A stretch of 64,000 nucleotides of DNA, taken from assembly GCF_022399565.1 (NCBI RefSeq), contig NZ_JAJTUT010000006.1, positions 62,001 through 126,000 on the forward strand. Direction: 5' to 3'. The notes beneath the pieces were generated by a model. That model made no database searches. It was not told the DNA's origin and worked only from the letters and a program-made list of their open reading frames with translations. Position 1 is the stretch's first letter. Each line of letters starts with the position of its first letter. Below are positions 1 through 8,818 of this stretch, in pieces. A program made the position numbers and the translations under genes. This DNA is from Flavobacterium algicola. Its GTDB lineage: Bacteria; Bacteroidota; Bacteroidia; Flavobacteriales; Flavobacteriaceae.

Positions 1-1
1 A

Positions 2-229
2 TGCGTGGGCGATTTAATTCAGTCCCAGCAATTAAAAAAAGGTGCGTTTCTATTGGTAAGTGGTCGAGTTTCTTATGAAATTATAACCAAAGCATTTTTC
101 GCCAAAATAGGAACTATTGTTGCGGTCTCTGCTTGTTCATCATTAGCCGTAGATTATGCGAAGGAATTTGGAATATGTTTAATTGGATTTTCTAGAGAAA
201 ATAAAGCTACGATTTATTCCAACCCTTAA
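2..229 (+). CDS. fdhD: FdhD, formate dehydrogenase accessory sulfurtransferase (C-terminal fragment)
   Basis: This is the last 75 codons of a gene that begins before the window, open in frame from base 2 to a TAA. The LLVSGRVSYEI stretch, the following small-residue SACSSLAVDYA segment and the ending GICLIGFSRE...ATIYSN match the C-terminus of FdhD. FdhD passes sulfur from a cysteine desulfurase to the molybdenum cofactor of formate dehydrogenases. It lies 44 bp before a molybdopterin oxidoreductase of the formate dehydrogenase type, its expected client. The catalytic Cys motif would lie upstream and cannot be checked here. Confidence 0.9.
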   Translation, partial: CVGDLIQSQQLKKGAFLLVSGRVSYEIITKAFFAKIGTIVAVSACSSLAVDYAKEFGICLIGFSRENKATIYSNP

Positions 230-273
230 TGCGCAATTCCCTTTCATATTAAAATTTAATACAATCCATCACC

Positions 274-2565
274 ATGATAAAAAAAACAATTGCACAGCCG
301 CCAGAAAAATTTACCGGAATTGAAGAAATAGAAGTGCCTCATTCTGCCGTAGGATTTAAGGCGATTAAATCTGCTTTGACTTATATCAATGATGAGGTAG
401 GGATGGTAAAAGGAATTGGTCTGCTGGCAAAACTAAATCAAAAAGATGGTTTTGACTGTCCCGGTTGTGCTTGGCCAGATCCAGATGAAAAACGCTCATT
501 TTTGGCTGAGTACTGCGAGAATGGTGCAAAAGCAGTAGCCGAAGAGGCAACTAAAAATAGAGTTTCTCCAGTTTTTTTTGCTTTGAATAGTATTGACGAA
601 TTGGGCCAATTGTCAGATTATGAACTGGGAAAGAAAGGACGTATCACCAATCCGATGTATTTGCGTGAAGGTGGGACTCATTATGAAGAAATAAGTTGGG
701 ACGGTGCCTTTGAGTTGATTGCTAAAACCTTAAATGAGCTGGAATCTCCTGATGAAGCAATTTTTTATACATCTGGTAGAACTAGTAATGAAGCGGCTTA
801 TTTGTACCAATTATTTGTAAGACAGTATGGAACCAATAATTTACCTGATTGTTCCAATATGTGCCACGAATCGAGTGGATCTGCATTAGGCGAAACCTTG
901 GGAATAGGCAAAGGATCTGTAACTTTAAATGATTTCAAACATGCAGATTTAGTTATAGTCATGGGGCAAAACCCAGGGACAAATCATCCGAGAATGTTAA
1001 CAGCTTTGGGAGAAACGAAAGAGCATGGCGGAAAAATCATTAGCGTTAATCCCTTGCCCGAAGTTGGTTTGAAAAATTTTATAGAACCGCAAAATCCATT
1101 AAAATGGTTTGGTACGGGTACTGATTTATCTGATTTGTTTTTACAAGTTAAAATCAATGGTGATGTTGCATTGCTGAAAGCTATTTTGTTATTACTGTTA
1201 GAAAAGGAAAAAATTAATCCTGGAACTGTTTTCGATCAAGAATTTATAGCAAAACAAACACTAGGCTATGAGTCATTTATAGCTGATTTAGAAAAATATA
1301 ATGTTACTGATTTAATTGCGCAAACTGGACTGTCTCATAAAGAAGTAGTTGAGGCTGCCGAAATGATTGCTGATAATAAGAAGATAATCGTTTGCTGGGC
1401 GATGGGTTTAACACAACACAAAAATGGTGTTGACAATATACGTGAAGTAGTAAATTTATTATTACTCAAAGGAAGTATTGGGAAACCAGGTGCAGGTACA
1501 TGTCCTGTGCGTGGACATTCAAATGTGCAGGGAGACCGCACAATGGGAATATGGGAGAAAATGCCTGAACAATTTCTAGAAAATATTGATGCTTATTTTG
1601 ATTTCAAATCACCGCGTAAGCATGGTTATGACGTTGTAAAAGCGATCGAAGCCATGCATGAGAAAAAGGCACGTTTCTTTTTAGGAATGGGCGGAAATTT
1701 TAATTCGGCTACTCCAGACACAGAATATACCGCTCAGGCACTCCGCAATTGCGACCTGACGGTGCATATTTCGACAAAAATTAATCGTTCTCATTTGATT
1801 CATGGTAAAGAAGCGTTGATTTTACCTTGTTTGGGTAGAACAGAAATAGATACGCAAGCAAGTGGTGATCAATTCGTAACCGTAGAAAATTCAATGGGTG
1901 TTATTTCCAAATCAGTTGGTATTTTAGAACCATTATCATCATTTTTAAAGAGCGAAACAGCTATTGTAGCAGGAATGGCAAAAGCAACACTTAAAAATTC
2001 AAAAGTAGATTGGGACGCTCTGTCAGCAAATTATGATTTGATTCGTAATGCAGTTGAAGCTACAATTCCTGGATTTGATAAGTTTAATGAGCGTGTGCGA
2101 ATTCCAGGCGGATTTTATTTACCCAATAATGCTAGGGAAAATGATTTTAGCAACACCCACAGTGGTAAAGCAAATTTTACAATCAACGAAACATCTGATG
2201 TTGTACTTGAAAAGGAGCAATACATGATGATGACAATACGAACACACGATCAATACAATACCACGATTTATGGTTTAAATGATCGCTATCGTGGAATTTT
2301 AAACGAACGTCGTGTTGTATTTATGAACCAGCAAGATATTGACGAAGCTGGATTGAAGAAAGATGACTTAGTCGATTTAATAAGCCATTTTGAAGGTCAA
2401 GAACGTCTTGCAGAAAAGTTTATTGTCATTCCGTATAGCATACCAAGATCTTGCACAGCAACTTATTTTCCAGAAGCCAATGTTTTGGTGCCTTTACACA
2501 GTAAAGCTCGAATAAGCAACCAACCCACATCAAAGACAGTTATCATTACTATACATAGAAGGTGA
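274..2565 (+). CDS. FdhF/YdeP-family molybdopterin oxidoreductase (formate dehydrogenase alpha-like)
   Basis: A 763-residue protein of the TIGR01701/YdeP type, a molybdenum bis-MGD enzyme related to formate dehydrogenase H. Visible marks are an N-terminal CPGCAWPDP motif (about residues 61-69), the molybdopterin domain GAFELIAKTL and FYTSGRTSNEAAYLYQLF, and SNMCHESSG near residue 196, where the Cys takes the place of the Mo-ligand Sec/Cys. Then come a MGQNPGTNHPRM segment and a C-terminal molydopterin-dinucleotide binding domain (RTHDQYNTTIYGLNDRYRG). No Tat signal is visible, so it is probably cytoplasmic. No iron-sulfur or cytochrome partner subunit follows, so its electron acceptor is unknown. 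Formate as substrate is inferred from fdhD next to it; many YdeP-type proteins have no proven substrate. Confidence 0.88.
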   Translation: MIKKTIAQPPEKFTGIEEIEVPHSAVGFKAIKSALTYINDEVGMVKGIGLLAKLNQKDGFDCPGCAWPDPDEKRSFLAEYCENGAKAVAEEATKNRVSPVFFALNSIDELGQLSDYELGKKGRITNPMYLREGGTHYEEISWDGAFELIAKTLNELESPDEAIFYTSGRTSNEAAYLYQLFVRQYGTNNLPDCSNMCHESSGSALGETLGIGKGSVTLNDFKHADLVIVMGQNPGTNHPRMLTALGETKEHGGKIISVNPLPEVGLKNFIEPQNPLKWFGTGTDLSDLFLQVKINGDVALLKAILLLLLEKEKINPGTVFDQEFIAKQTLGYESFIADLEKYNVTDLIAQTGLSHKEVVEAAEMIADNKKIIVCWAMGLTQHKNGVDNIREVVNLLLLKGSIGKPGAGTCPVRGHSNVQGDRTMGIWEKMPEQFLENIDAYFDFKSPRKHGYDVVKAIEAMHEKKARFFLGMGGNFNSATPDTEYTAQALRNCDLTVHISTKINRSHLIHGKEALILPCLGRTEIDTQASGDQFVTVENSMGVISKSVGILEPLSSFLKSETAIVAGMAKATLKNSKVDWDALSANYDLIRNAVEATIPGFDKFNERVRIPGGFYLPNNARENDFSNTHSGKANFTINETSDVVLEKEQYMMMTIRTHDQYNTTIYGLNDRYRGILNERRVVFMNQQDIDEAGLKKDDLVDLISHFEGQERLAEKFIVIPYSIPRSCTATYFPEANVLVPLHSKARISNQPTSKTVIITIHRR

Positions 2566-2758
2566 TTTTCTATCATTCTTGAGAATTAGTTGTACGATCG
2601 TAAAAGATAGTTTTAAGTACAGAAAATTTGATATGAAAGCGAAGAATAATTCTCGAAAAATATTTTCAATATGAATTATTAGGTAACTGCTTCATTACTA
2701 CTATTTAATAGTTCTTACTTAATGAGTTAGAAGTAACCATTTGCAACAATATAAATAC

Positions 2759-2766
2759 TATCTTTG
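2759..2766 (+). promoter_or_regulatory. Bacteroidota -7 promoter element for the pseudouridine synthase gene
   Basis: TATCTTTG fits TAnnTTTG. A TTTG at 2740-2743 could be the -33 box, though the 15-bp spacer is shorter than usual. The start codon follows 18 bp after the element. Confidence 0.6.
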
Positions 2767-2784
2767 CAAAAATTATGATTGATT

Positions 2785-3693
2785 ATGAATGACAAGCAAG
2801 GCAGTAATAGAGGAGGAGGTTCTAAACCAGGTGGTTCAAGAACAAATTCGAATAAGCCAAAACCCGCTATGCAAAAAAGGGCGCAAGGACCTAAAAAAGC
2901 TAAAGTAAACACCAAAGTTGCAGCAGTAGATCCTAACAAAATAGAGAAAAAACCGAATCAAGCGCCAAAAAGACCTAAGGTTAAAGACGAAATTCGTTTA
3001 AATAAATACATCTCTAATTCGGGAGCATGTTCTCGCCGTGATGCAGATATTTACATCCAGTCTGGAAATGTAAAAGTAAATGGAATACCTGTTACCGAAA
3101 TGGGATACATGGTAAAACCAGGTGACACCGTTAATTTTGATGGTATGACTTTGACTCCAGAGAAAAAAGTTTACATATTGTTGAACAAGCCTAAAAACTT
3201 TACAACAGCATTTGACGAAGGACAAGAGTTTCGTAATGTATTAGAATTGGTAAAAGGTTCTACAACTGCAAAAATTGCATCTGTAGGACGAATGGATAAG
3301 AATACTACAGGATTACTTTTGTTTACCAATGATACCGATATGATTCGTAAATTTAGTTTACCGAGTCAAAAATCCTCAAAAATTTACCAAGTTTCACTGG
3401 ATAAAAACTTAAAATTTGAAGATTTGGAAAAAATCAGTAAAGGATTGACTTTAGAAGGCCACCGTGTTTTTGTAGAGGAAGTAAGTTATATTGAAGGAGA
3501 AGCTAAAAGCGAAATTGGTTTAAAATTACGCTCTTCAAATATTAAAGTCGTTCGCGCAATTTTTGAAAGTTTTAAGTATGATGTATTACGTGTAGATCGC
3601 GTTTCATTTGCTGGTTTGACTAAGAAAAATTTACCAAGAGGAAACTGGAGGTTATTGACCGATCAAGAAATTATCAATTTGAAAAACGTATAG
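2785..3693 (+). CDS. RsuA/RluB-family rRNA pseudouridine synthase
   Basis: A 302-residue protein that isomerises a specific uridine in rRNA. It has a basic, low-complexity Gly/Ser/Lys/Pro-rich N-terminal tail (residues 1-65), an S4 RNA-binding domain starting at EIRLNKYISNSGACSRRDAD (about residue 68), and a catalytic domain with GRMDKNTTGLLLFTND, where the Asp near residue 171 is the expected nucleophile. The tail is typical of flavobacterial homologues and probably adds RNA affinity. I chose the ATG at 2785; a TTG two codons upstream is in frame but less likely. A strong terminator follows. RluB (23S) is the best guess, but RsuA-like specificity cannot be excluded. Confidence 0.9.
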   Translation: MNDKQGSNRGGGSKPGGSRTNSNKPKPAMQKRAQGPKKAKVNTKVAAVDPNKIEKKPNQAPKRPKVKDEIRLNKYISNSGACSRRDADIYIQSGNVKVNGIPVTEMGYMVKPGDTVNFDGMTLTPEKKVYILLNKPKNFTTAFDEGQEFRNVLELVKGSTTAKIASVGRMDKNTTGLLLFTNDTDMIRKFSLPSQKSSKIYQVSLDKNLKFEDLEKISKGLTLEGHRVFVEEVSYIEGEAKSEIGLKLRSSNIKVVRAIFESFKYDVLRVDRVSFAGLTKKNLPRGNWRLLTDQEIINLKNV

Positions 3694-3715
3694 TTTTTAA
3701 AAATTGTAGCTATAA

Positions 3716-3751
3716 AATACCATTCATACTCTGAATGGTATTTTTTTTTTT
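3716..3751 (+). terminator. Rho-independent terminator
   Basis: Perfect 11-bp stem AATACCATTCA / TGAATGGTATT with a 5-nt loop, followed by a run of about ten T. It ends the pseudouridine synthase transcript. Confidence 0.9.
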
Positions 3752-3889
3752 GATATAATAAGCAGTTTCCTGACTCTAAGTTTTGCAATGATTATTTTAA
3801 TAGTGCAGTTACTTGGCGCCTAGTTAATAAAAATTATTTTATCCTGATTTTTTACGCTAGTTTTACCTTACATAAAAATTGACGTAAGT

Positions 3890-5653
3890 ATGACAAAGAC
3901 ACCTAAGATTTTAATTGTAGTTTTGGCGGCTGCATTTTTAACACAATGTAAGACACAAGAAAGTAAAATTGATTTTTCTGCCGTTACCAAAAGTTATTTT
4001 GATGGCAAAAATTTATTAGATCCATTAAATGCTACGCAAAGTGGGCAAAATGAATTGAACGATCAGTTGCAATTCGAGATGACAGATAGTTATAGAGCAA
4101 ATCAACTCGCATTTTTTAATAAATATGAAGCAACACTTGATTCAATTGATGAAAAAGATTTATCGACAGAAGAAAAGAATAGTTATTCGATAATAAAATG
4201 GGAGATAAATATTGGTAAATCGCTCTTGAAACAATCGACTAACTTAATGCCGATTCATCAATTTTGGGGAACGCATCTTACCATGGGTCAGTATGCAGGA
4301 GGTACTAGTGCGCAACCTTTTAAAACAGAGAAAGATTATACGAATTTTTTGAAAAGAATGGACTTGTATAGTGTGTGGATTGATTCTGCGATGGTCTATA
4401 TGAAAAAAGGAATCGATAAAGGAATTGTTCTTCCAAAAGCGTTAACAGAGAAAGTGATTCCGCAATTCGCAGAAATGGAAACACCAAACATAGAGGATAA
4501 TCTTTTTTATTCGGCAATAAAGATAATGCCAGACAGTTTTTCTGAGGAAACTAAAAAAGAATTAATGGCAAAATATAAAGCAGAAATCAATGATAAATTG
4601 ATTCCGCAATATAAAAAAATGACCGCTTTTTTAAAAGACGAATACTTGCCTGCATCCAGAACTACAAGCGGAATAGGAAGTTTACCATCTGGCAAGGATT
4701 TATATGCTGTTTACGTTAAGCAGTGGACAACTACCGATATGAATCCCGAGGAAATACACGAACTTGGTTTAAGTGAAGTGGCGCGTATTAAAGCCGAAAT
4801 GGAAAAAGTTAAGAATGAAGTAGGGTTTAAGGGAACTTTATTAGAGTTTTTTGAATATGTGCGTAATAAACCAGAGTTGAAATCATTTAAAACTCCGGAG
4901 GAAGTAATTGCTAATTTCGAAAAAATTTATACAGTTATAAAACCCAATGTCGATAAGTTGTTTTCATTGCAACCAAAAACGAAATTTGAAATTAGAAGAA
5001 CGGAAGCTTTTAGAGAAAATACGGCTAGTGCCGAATACAATCAAGGTGCGGCTGATGGCTCTCGTCCAGGTGTGTTTTATGTGCCAATTCCAGATGTAAA
5101 AGAGTACAATGGATATGCAGATGAAGATCTGTTTCTGCACGAGGCAATTCCAGGGCATCACTTTCAAATTTCATTGCAACAAGAGAATTCGAGTTTACCA
5201 GATTTTAGAAAATACAATTGGTTTGGTGCTTACGGAGAAGGCTGGGCATTGTATACAGAAAGTTTGGGTAAGGAACTGGGGTTATATAAAGATTCCTATG
5301 CTTATTTTGGAATGCTGGGTAACGAGATTCACAGAGCTGTCCGTTTGGTAGTAGATACTGGTATTCATAGTAAAGGCTGGACGAGAGAGCAGGCTATAAA
5401 ATACTCACTAGAGAATGAGGCAGAAAGTGAAGCTGGTATTACTACCGAGATAGAACGTTATATGGCTATTCCTGGTCAAGCACTATCTTATAAAATTGGA
5501 CAGTTAAAGATTATCGAATTACGTAAAAGAGCGCAAGATAAGATGGGTAAGAATTTCGATATTAAGAAGTTTCACGAAAAGGTTTTAGAGTCTGGTGTAA
5601 TGCCGTTAGCATTACTAGAGAAAAAAATAGATGATTGGATTGCTGAGAAATAA
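3890..5653 (+). CDS. DUF885 family lipoprotein, putative metallopeptidase
   Basis: A 587-residue exported lipoprotein. The N-terminus has a short basic start, a hydrophobic stretch and a lipobox-like LTQC (Cys near residue 20). The DUF885 signature is clear: HEAIPGHHFQ near residue 417 and EGWALYTES near residue 450, which resemble the HExxH plus downstream Glu arrangement of gluzincin-like metallopeptidases. Substrates of this family are mostly undefined; some relatives act as carboxypeptidases or dipeptidases. It stands alone between two terminators, so it is probably monocistronic. The peptidase role is inferred from the motifs. Confidence 0.85.
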   Translation: MTKTPKILIVVLAAAFLTQCKTQESKIDFSAVTKSYFDGKNLLDPLNATQSGQNELNDQLQFEMTDSYRANQLAFFNKYEATLDSIDEKDLSTEEKNSYSIIKWEINIGKSLLKQSTNLMPIHQFWGTHLTMGQYAGGTSAQPFKTEKDYTNFLKRMDLYSVWIDSAMVYMKKGIDKGIVLPKALTEKVIPQFAEMETPNIEDNLFYSAIKIMPDSFSEETKKELMAKYKAEINDKLIPQYKKMTAFLKDEYLPASRTTSGIGSLPSGKDLYAVYVKQWTTTDMNPEEIHELGLSEVARIKAEMEKVKNEVGFKGTLLEFFEYVRNKPELKSFKTPEEVIANFEKIYTVIKPNVDKLFSLQPKTKFEIRRTEAFRENTASAEYNQGAADGSRPGVFYVPIPDVKEYNGYADEDLFLHEAIPGHHFQISLQQENSSLPDFRKYNWFGAYGEGWALYTESLGKELGLYKDSYAYFGMLGNEIHRAVRLVVDTGIHSKGWTREQAIKYSLENEAESEAGITTEIERYMAIPGQALSYKIGQLKIIELRKRAQDKMGKNFDIKKFHEKVLESGVMPLALLEKKIDDWIAEK

Positions 5654-5671
5654 CATTTAGGTGACCTTATT

Positions 5672-5714
5672 AAAAATAAAGCCCGTATACTCTGAGTGTA
5701 TGGGCTTTATTTTT
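5672..5714 (+). terminator. Rho-independent terminator after the DUF885 gene
   Basis: A long hairpin pairs AAAAATAAAGCCC... with ...GGGCTTTATTTTT, including two G-U wobbles, with a short loop at 5693-5695 and terminal T run. Confidence 0.88.
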
Positions 5715-5842
5715 GTGTAAAATGAGATTGTCGATATTTAATGTTTTCCTCATAACTTTCTGGCTTGATTCATAATCTACTTTGTTTGGATAATCCCCAA
5801 CTTTTGAACTTGATCCATTTCAGTCGTAAAAATAATGAAAAC

Positions 5843-5870
5843 AAAAAACCCACTAATTTCTTAGTGGGTT
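5843..5870 (-). terminator. Terminator of the tRNA-Phe transcript
   Basis: Perfect stem AACCCACTAA / TTAGTGGGTT with a 4-nt loop just 3' of the tRNA on the minus strand. It runs into a T tract in that direction (A tract at 5843-5848 on the plus strand). Confidence 0.88.
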
Positions 5871-5873
5871 TCG

Positions 5874-5946
5874 TGGTACCTCCAGGGTTCGAACCAGGGA
5901 CACATGGATTTTCAGTCCATTGCTCTACCAACTGAGCTAAGGTACC
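5874..5946 (-). tRNA. tRNA-Phe (anticodon GAA)
   Basis: A 73-nt cloverleaf on the minus strand. The acceptor stem pairs GGTACCT with AGGTACC, with discriminator A at 5874. The D arm contains AGCTCAGTTGGTAGAGC, the anticodon loop reads CTGAAAA with anticodon GAA, and the T loop is GGTTCGAACC. The 3' CCA is not encoded (the next bases read CG). It has its own promoter and terminator, so it is transcribed alone. Confidence 0.97.
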
Positions 5947-5962
5947 GTGCTTATTGCGAGTG

Positions 5963-5993
5963 CAAATATAAGATGTTTTTTCGTTTCTCCAAA
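5963..5993 (-). promoter_or_regulatory. Promoter of tRNA-Phe
   Basis: On the minus strand, TTTG (5993-5990), a 19-bp spacer and TATATTTG (5970-5963) form a textbook Bacteroidota promoter 16 bp before the tRNA 5' end. Confidence 0.85.
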
Positions 5994-6018
5994 ACATTTA
6001 TTTAAAAAAATCTATTTG

Positions 6019-6026
6019 TATCTTTG
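6019..6026 (+). promoter_or_regulatory. -7 promoter element of coaX
   Basis: TATCTTTG matches TAnnTTTG and lies 19 bp before the coaX ATG. No good -33 box is seen. It is close to the divergent tRNA promoter. Confidence 0.65.
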
Positions 6027-6045
6027 CATCATCAAATTTTGAGAT

Positions 6046-6780
6046 ATGATTTTAGCGATTGATGTTGGTAATACAAGAATTAAAGGTGCTGTTTTTGAAC
6101 AAGATACTATTCTAGAACAATTTGTTTTTGAGAAAAAAGATATTGAAAAAAAAATTAGTACAATTTTATTAAAGTACGAAAAGTGTTACGACATTATTAT
6201 TGCTTCTGTTGGTGAAGTAGAGAAGAATGCTTTTTTATTGTTCGAAAATAAGGTAAAAATTCATTTCATATCGCATTTAGATCTCTTTCCGTTTTCAAAT
6301 CGATATGCAACACCAAAAACATTAGGTATAGATCGCATGGTACTTGCCTCAGGTGCAGTTTTAAAATACCCAAAACAAAATCGTCTTGTGATAGATGCAG
6401 GAACTTGTATTACGTATGATTATATAAATGCTGATGACGAGTATTTGGGAGGAGCTATCAGTCCTGGTTTGCAATTGCGCTATAAAGCACTTAATGATTA
6501 TACTTCAAAGCTTCCTTTGTTGGAATTAAAGGATATAAATACAGTGATAGGTGACTCTACAGCTGCGTCTATGCATTCGGGCGTTGTCAATGGCTTGGTC
6601 TATGAAATAAAGGGTTTCATAGAGGAATATAAGGAGATTGACGCAAACTTTATAATAATTTTAACGGGTGGAGATACAGATTTTTTGGCTAAACGATTAA
6701 AAAATACCATATTTGCCAATTCAAATTTCCTTTTAGAGAGTTTGAATCAAACTTTTCAATATAAAATCAACAATGATTAA
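6046..6780 (+). CDS. coaX: Type III pantothenate kinase
   Basis: A 244-residue cytoplasmic enzyme that phosphorylates pantothenate, the first committed step of coenzyme A synthesis. The acetate-kinase-fold phosphate motif DVGNTRIKGAVFE is at the N-terminus. The TPKTLGIDRMVLASGAV and VIDAGTCITYDYI motifs, GGAISPGLQLRYKALNDYTSKLP and a final GDSTAASMHSGV segment are all typical of CoaX. It is the first gene of a rightward cluster and overlaps the next gene by 8 bp, which suggests translational coupling. Confidence 0.96.
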   Translation: MILAIDVGNTRIKGAVFEQDTILEQFVFEKKDIEKKISTILLKYEKCYDIIIASVGEVEKNAFLLFENKVKIHFISHLDLFPFSNRYATPKTLGIDRMVLASGAVLKYPKQNRLVIDAGTCITYDYINADDEYLGGAISPGLQLRYKALNDYTSKLPLLELKDINTVIGDSTAASMHSGVVNGLVYEIKGFIEEYKEIDANFIIILTGGDTDFLAKRLKNTIFANSNFLLESLNQTFQYKINND

Positions 6781-7993
6781 AAATATAGTAACCAGTATTT
6801 GCTTGCTTTTGGGTGTTTTATCGTATGCTCAGGAGGGTTCTTCTTCTCCGTATTCTTTTTATGGAATTGGTGATGTTCGTTTTAAAGGGACTACTGAAGC
6901 TCGTGCGATGGGAGGGGTTGCTGTAGAACAAGATAGTATTCATATTAATCTAGAAAATCCTGCGAGTTTTGCTAACTTAAAATTAACTACTTATACAATT
7001 GGTGGTACTTTTAATAGTACAACGATGAAAACAGATGCCGTTTCTGAAAAAGCACAAAGAACAACTTTGGATTATTTAGCAATAGGACTTCCGTTAGGTA
7101 AGTTTGGAGTTGGTTTTGGTTTGATTCCGTATTCATCTGTAGGATACAAAATTCAGACGATTACTGGGACTGACTCAGAGAATACATCAACTTTTACTAG
7201 TAGTGGTGGTATTAATAAAGTTTTTGCTGGGGTAGGGTATAAAATCACACCAAAATTTAGCGTAGGATTTGATGTAAACTATAATTTTGGAATTATAAGC
7301 ATTGTTAATTCGGAGCTAAATGGTAACATTCAATCAGGTACCCGTGAGACCAACACTTCTAATTTGTCAGGATTGAATTTTAATTTAGGTTCAATGTATC
7401 AAGCTAAATTAACTAAAAAGTTGAATTTTTACAGTGGTGTAAATTACACATTAGAGAACGATTTAAAATCAAAAAACACACGTTTGATAGAAACATCAAC
7501 TGACCCACAAACAATAGATCAGCCAAACAAAACAATATCTTTTTCTTCTAAATTAAGCTTGAGTGCTGGTGTTGGGGAAACTAGAAAGTGGATGATAGGT
7601 GGTAAAGTAGTGATGCAAGGTGCATCTGATCTTTCAAACACTTATAATGTTTCACCAGACGTAGCTTACGGTAGATCAGGAAGTGTAAGTTTAGGAGGGT
7701 ATTATATCCCTGATTATAATTCTTTTACAAATTATTTAAAACGAGTTGTCTATAGAGGGGGGCTTAAATATGAAAGAACAGGCTTAATCATTAGAGACGA
7801 AGCTATCGATAATATCGGTGTAACTATGGGATTGGGGTTACCAATTTCAGGTACATTTTCTAATGTTAATATCGGATTTGAAATAGGTAAAAAAGGAACA
7901 ACTTCTTCTGGGTTGATTCAAGAGAATTATGCTAATTTTAGTGTAGGTTTGTCATTAAATGACAAATGGTTTGAAAAACGTAAGTTCAATTAA
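6773..7993 (+). CDS. Outer-membrane beta-barrel protein, function unknown
   Basis: A 406-residue exported protein with a signal peptide ending near SYAQ. The mature part starts EGSSSPYSFYGIGDVRFKG and is rich in alternating Gly/aromatic beta strands, with FGVGFGLIPYSSVGYKI typical of a porin-like barrel. The RAMGGVAVEQDSIHINLENPASFANL segment recalls OmpP1/FadL-like transporters, but I do not recognise a substrate. It overlaps coaX by 8 bp and precedes lptC, so an envelope role is plausible. Confidence 0.75.
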   Translation: MIKNIVTSICLLLGVLSYAQEGSSSPYSFYGIGDVRFKGTTEARAMGGVAVEQDSIHINLENPASFANLKLTTYTIGGTFNSTTMKTDAVSEKAQRTTLDYLAIGLPLGKFGVGFGLIPYSSVGYKIQTITGTDSENTSTFTSSGGINKVFAGVGYKITPKFSVGFDVNYNFGIISIVNSELNGNIQSGTRETNTSNLSGLNFNLGSMYQAKLTKKLNFYSGVNYTLENDLKSKNTRLIETSTDPQTIDQPNKTISFSSKLSLSAGVGETRKWMIGGKVVMQGASDLSNTYNVSPDVAYGRSGSVSLGGYYIPDYNSFTNYLKRVVYRGGLKYERTGLIIRDEAIDNIGVTMGLGLPISGTFSNVNIGFEIGKKGTTSSGLIQENYANFSVGLSLNDKWFEKRKFN

Positions 7994-8017
7994 GGATTCC
8001 ATTCTATTATTTAGCAC

Positions 8018-8025
8018 TATCTTTG
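8018..8025 (+). promoter_or_regulatory. -7-like element immediately before lptC
   Basis: TATCTTTG fits TAnnTTTG but ends only 4 bp before the lptC ATG. If active, transcription would begin at or next to the start codon, giving a leaderless mRNA. It may also be a chance match inside the operon. Confidence 0.4.
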
Positions 8026-8029
8026 CGCT

Positions 8030-8584
8030 ATGAATCTTGATTATAAAAAAAGACTACTCTATATTGTCACAGCTATTGCTGTGACTTTCTTTATTGGGTG
8101 TGAGAGCAAATTCAAAGAAGTTCAAAAAATAAATTATTCGGAATTTGTACCTGGTGGCGATGCGGATAATGTGAATTTGAAATATACTGACTCTGGATTG
8201 ATTAAGGTTGTTCTCGTAAGTTCGAAAATGTTAGACTATTCAAATTTAGTATTTCCTTTTACTGAATTTCCAAAAGGAATCGATGTGACTTTATATGACA
8301 ACAAAGCCAAAACTACACGAGTTACTTCAAATTATGCCGTATCTTATGGTAAAACAGGTATTATTGATTTACAAGGTAAAGTGAAGATCGTTTCGCAAGA
8401 TGGTCAGCGACTTGAAACAGAGCAATTGTTCTATGATCAAAAGAACGAATGGTTTTATACCGAGAAAAAGTTTAAATTTACAGATCTTAAAGGAATTTCA
8501 AACGGTCAAGGGATTGATTTTAGTAAAGATTTTAAGGTAATACATTCTCAAAAAATAAATGGCGAAGTGGATTCTAATGAATAA
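8030..8584 (+). CDS. lptC: LptC, LPS export ABC transporter periplasmic component
   Basis: A 184-residue protein with a single N-terminal hydrophobic segment ending in FFIGC (Cys 24), so it is probably a lipoprotein in this lineage. The body is a repeating beta pattern (GIDVTLYDNKAKTTRVTSNYAVSYGKTGIIDLQGKVKIVSQDGQRLETEQLFYDQKNEWFYT) typical of the LptA/LptC jelly-roll that carries lipopolysaccharide across the periplasm. Length matches the family. It lies between an outer-membrane protein and a small membrane protein. Confidence 0.85.
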   Translation: MNLDYKKRLLYIVTAIAVTFFIGCESKFKEVQKINYSEFVPGGDADNVNLKYTDSGLIKVVLVSSKMLDYSNLVFPFTEFPKGIDVTLYDNKAKTTRVTSNYAVSYGKTGIIDLQGKVKIVSQDGQRLETEQLFYDQKNEWFYTEKKFKFTDLKGISNGQGIDFSKDFKVIHSQKINGEVDSNE

Positions 8585-8620
8585 TATGAATTACAACTTT
8601 CTGTTACAAATAAAATTAAA

Positions 8621-8815
8621 ATGAATTATTTAAAATATACACAGTATGTGTACCTTGTTTTTGCTATCTACTTTATCTATGACGGAATAATGAAGTGGAC
8701 TAACGAAGGAACAAATCCATTTATGCAATTTTTTATTGCTGCTATGGCTATTTTTATGTTTTTCTTTCGAAGAAGATTTGCTAAGAAAACGGGTGGTCAA
8801 AATCCTAAATCGTAA
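8621..8815 (+). CDS. Small membrane protein of unknown function
   Basis: A 64-residue protein with two predicted membrane segments (about residues 8-25 and 34-50) and a basic FRRRFAKKTGG tail. It sits 36 bp after lptC and 3 bp before the hemolysin-family gene, so it is co-transcribed. I do not recognise a named family; the tight spacing is the main argument that it is real. Confidence 0.7.
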   Translation: MNYLKYTQYVYLVFAIYFIYDGIMKWTNEGTNPFMQFFIAAMAIFMFFFRRRFAKKTGGQNPKS

Positions 8816-8818
8816 GTC

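Noticed and set aside
2581..2654. Short inverted repeat GAGAATTA / TAATTCTC after the oxidoreductase gene
   Set aside because: Only 8-bp arms separated by 58 bp in AT-rich DNA; no T tract; likely chance.
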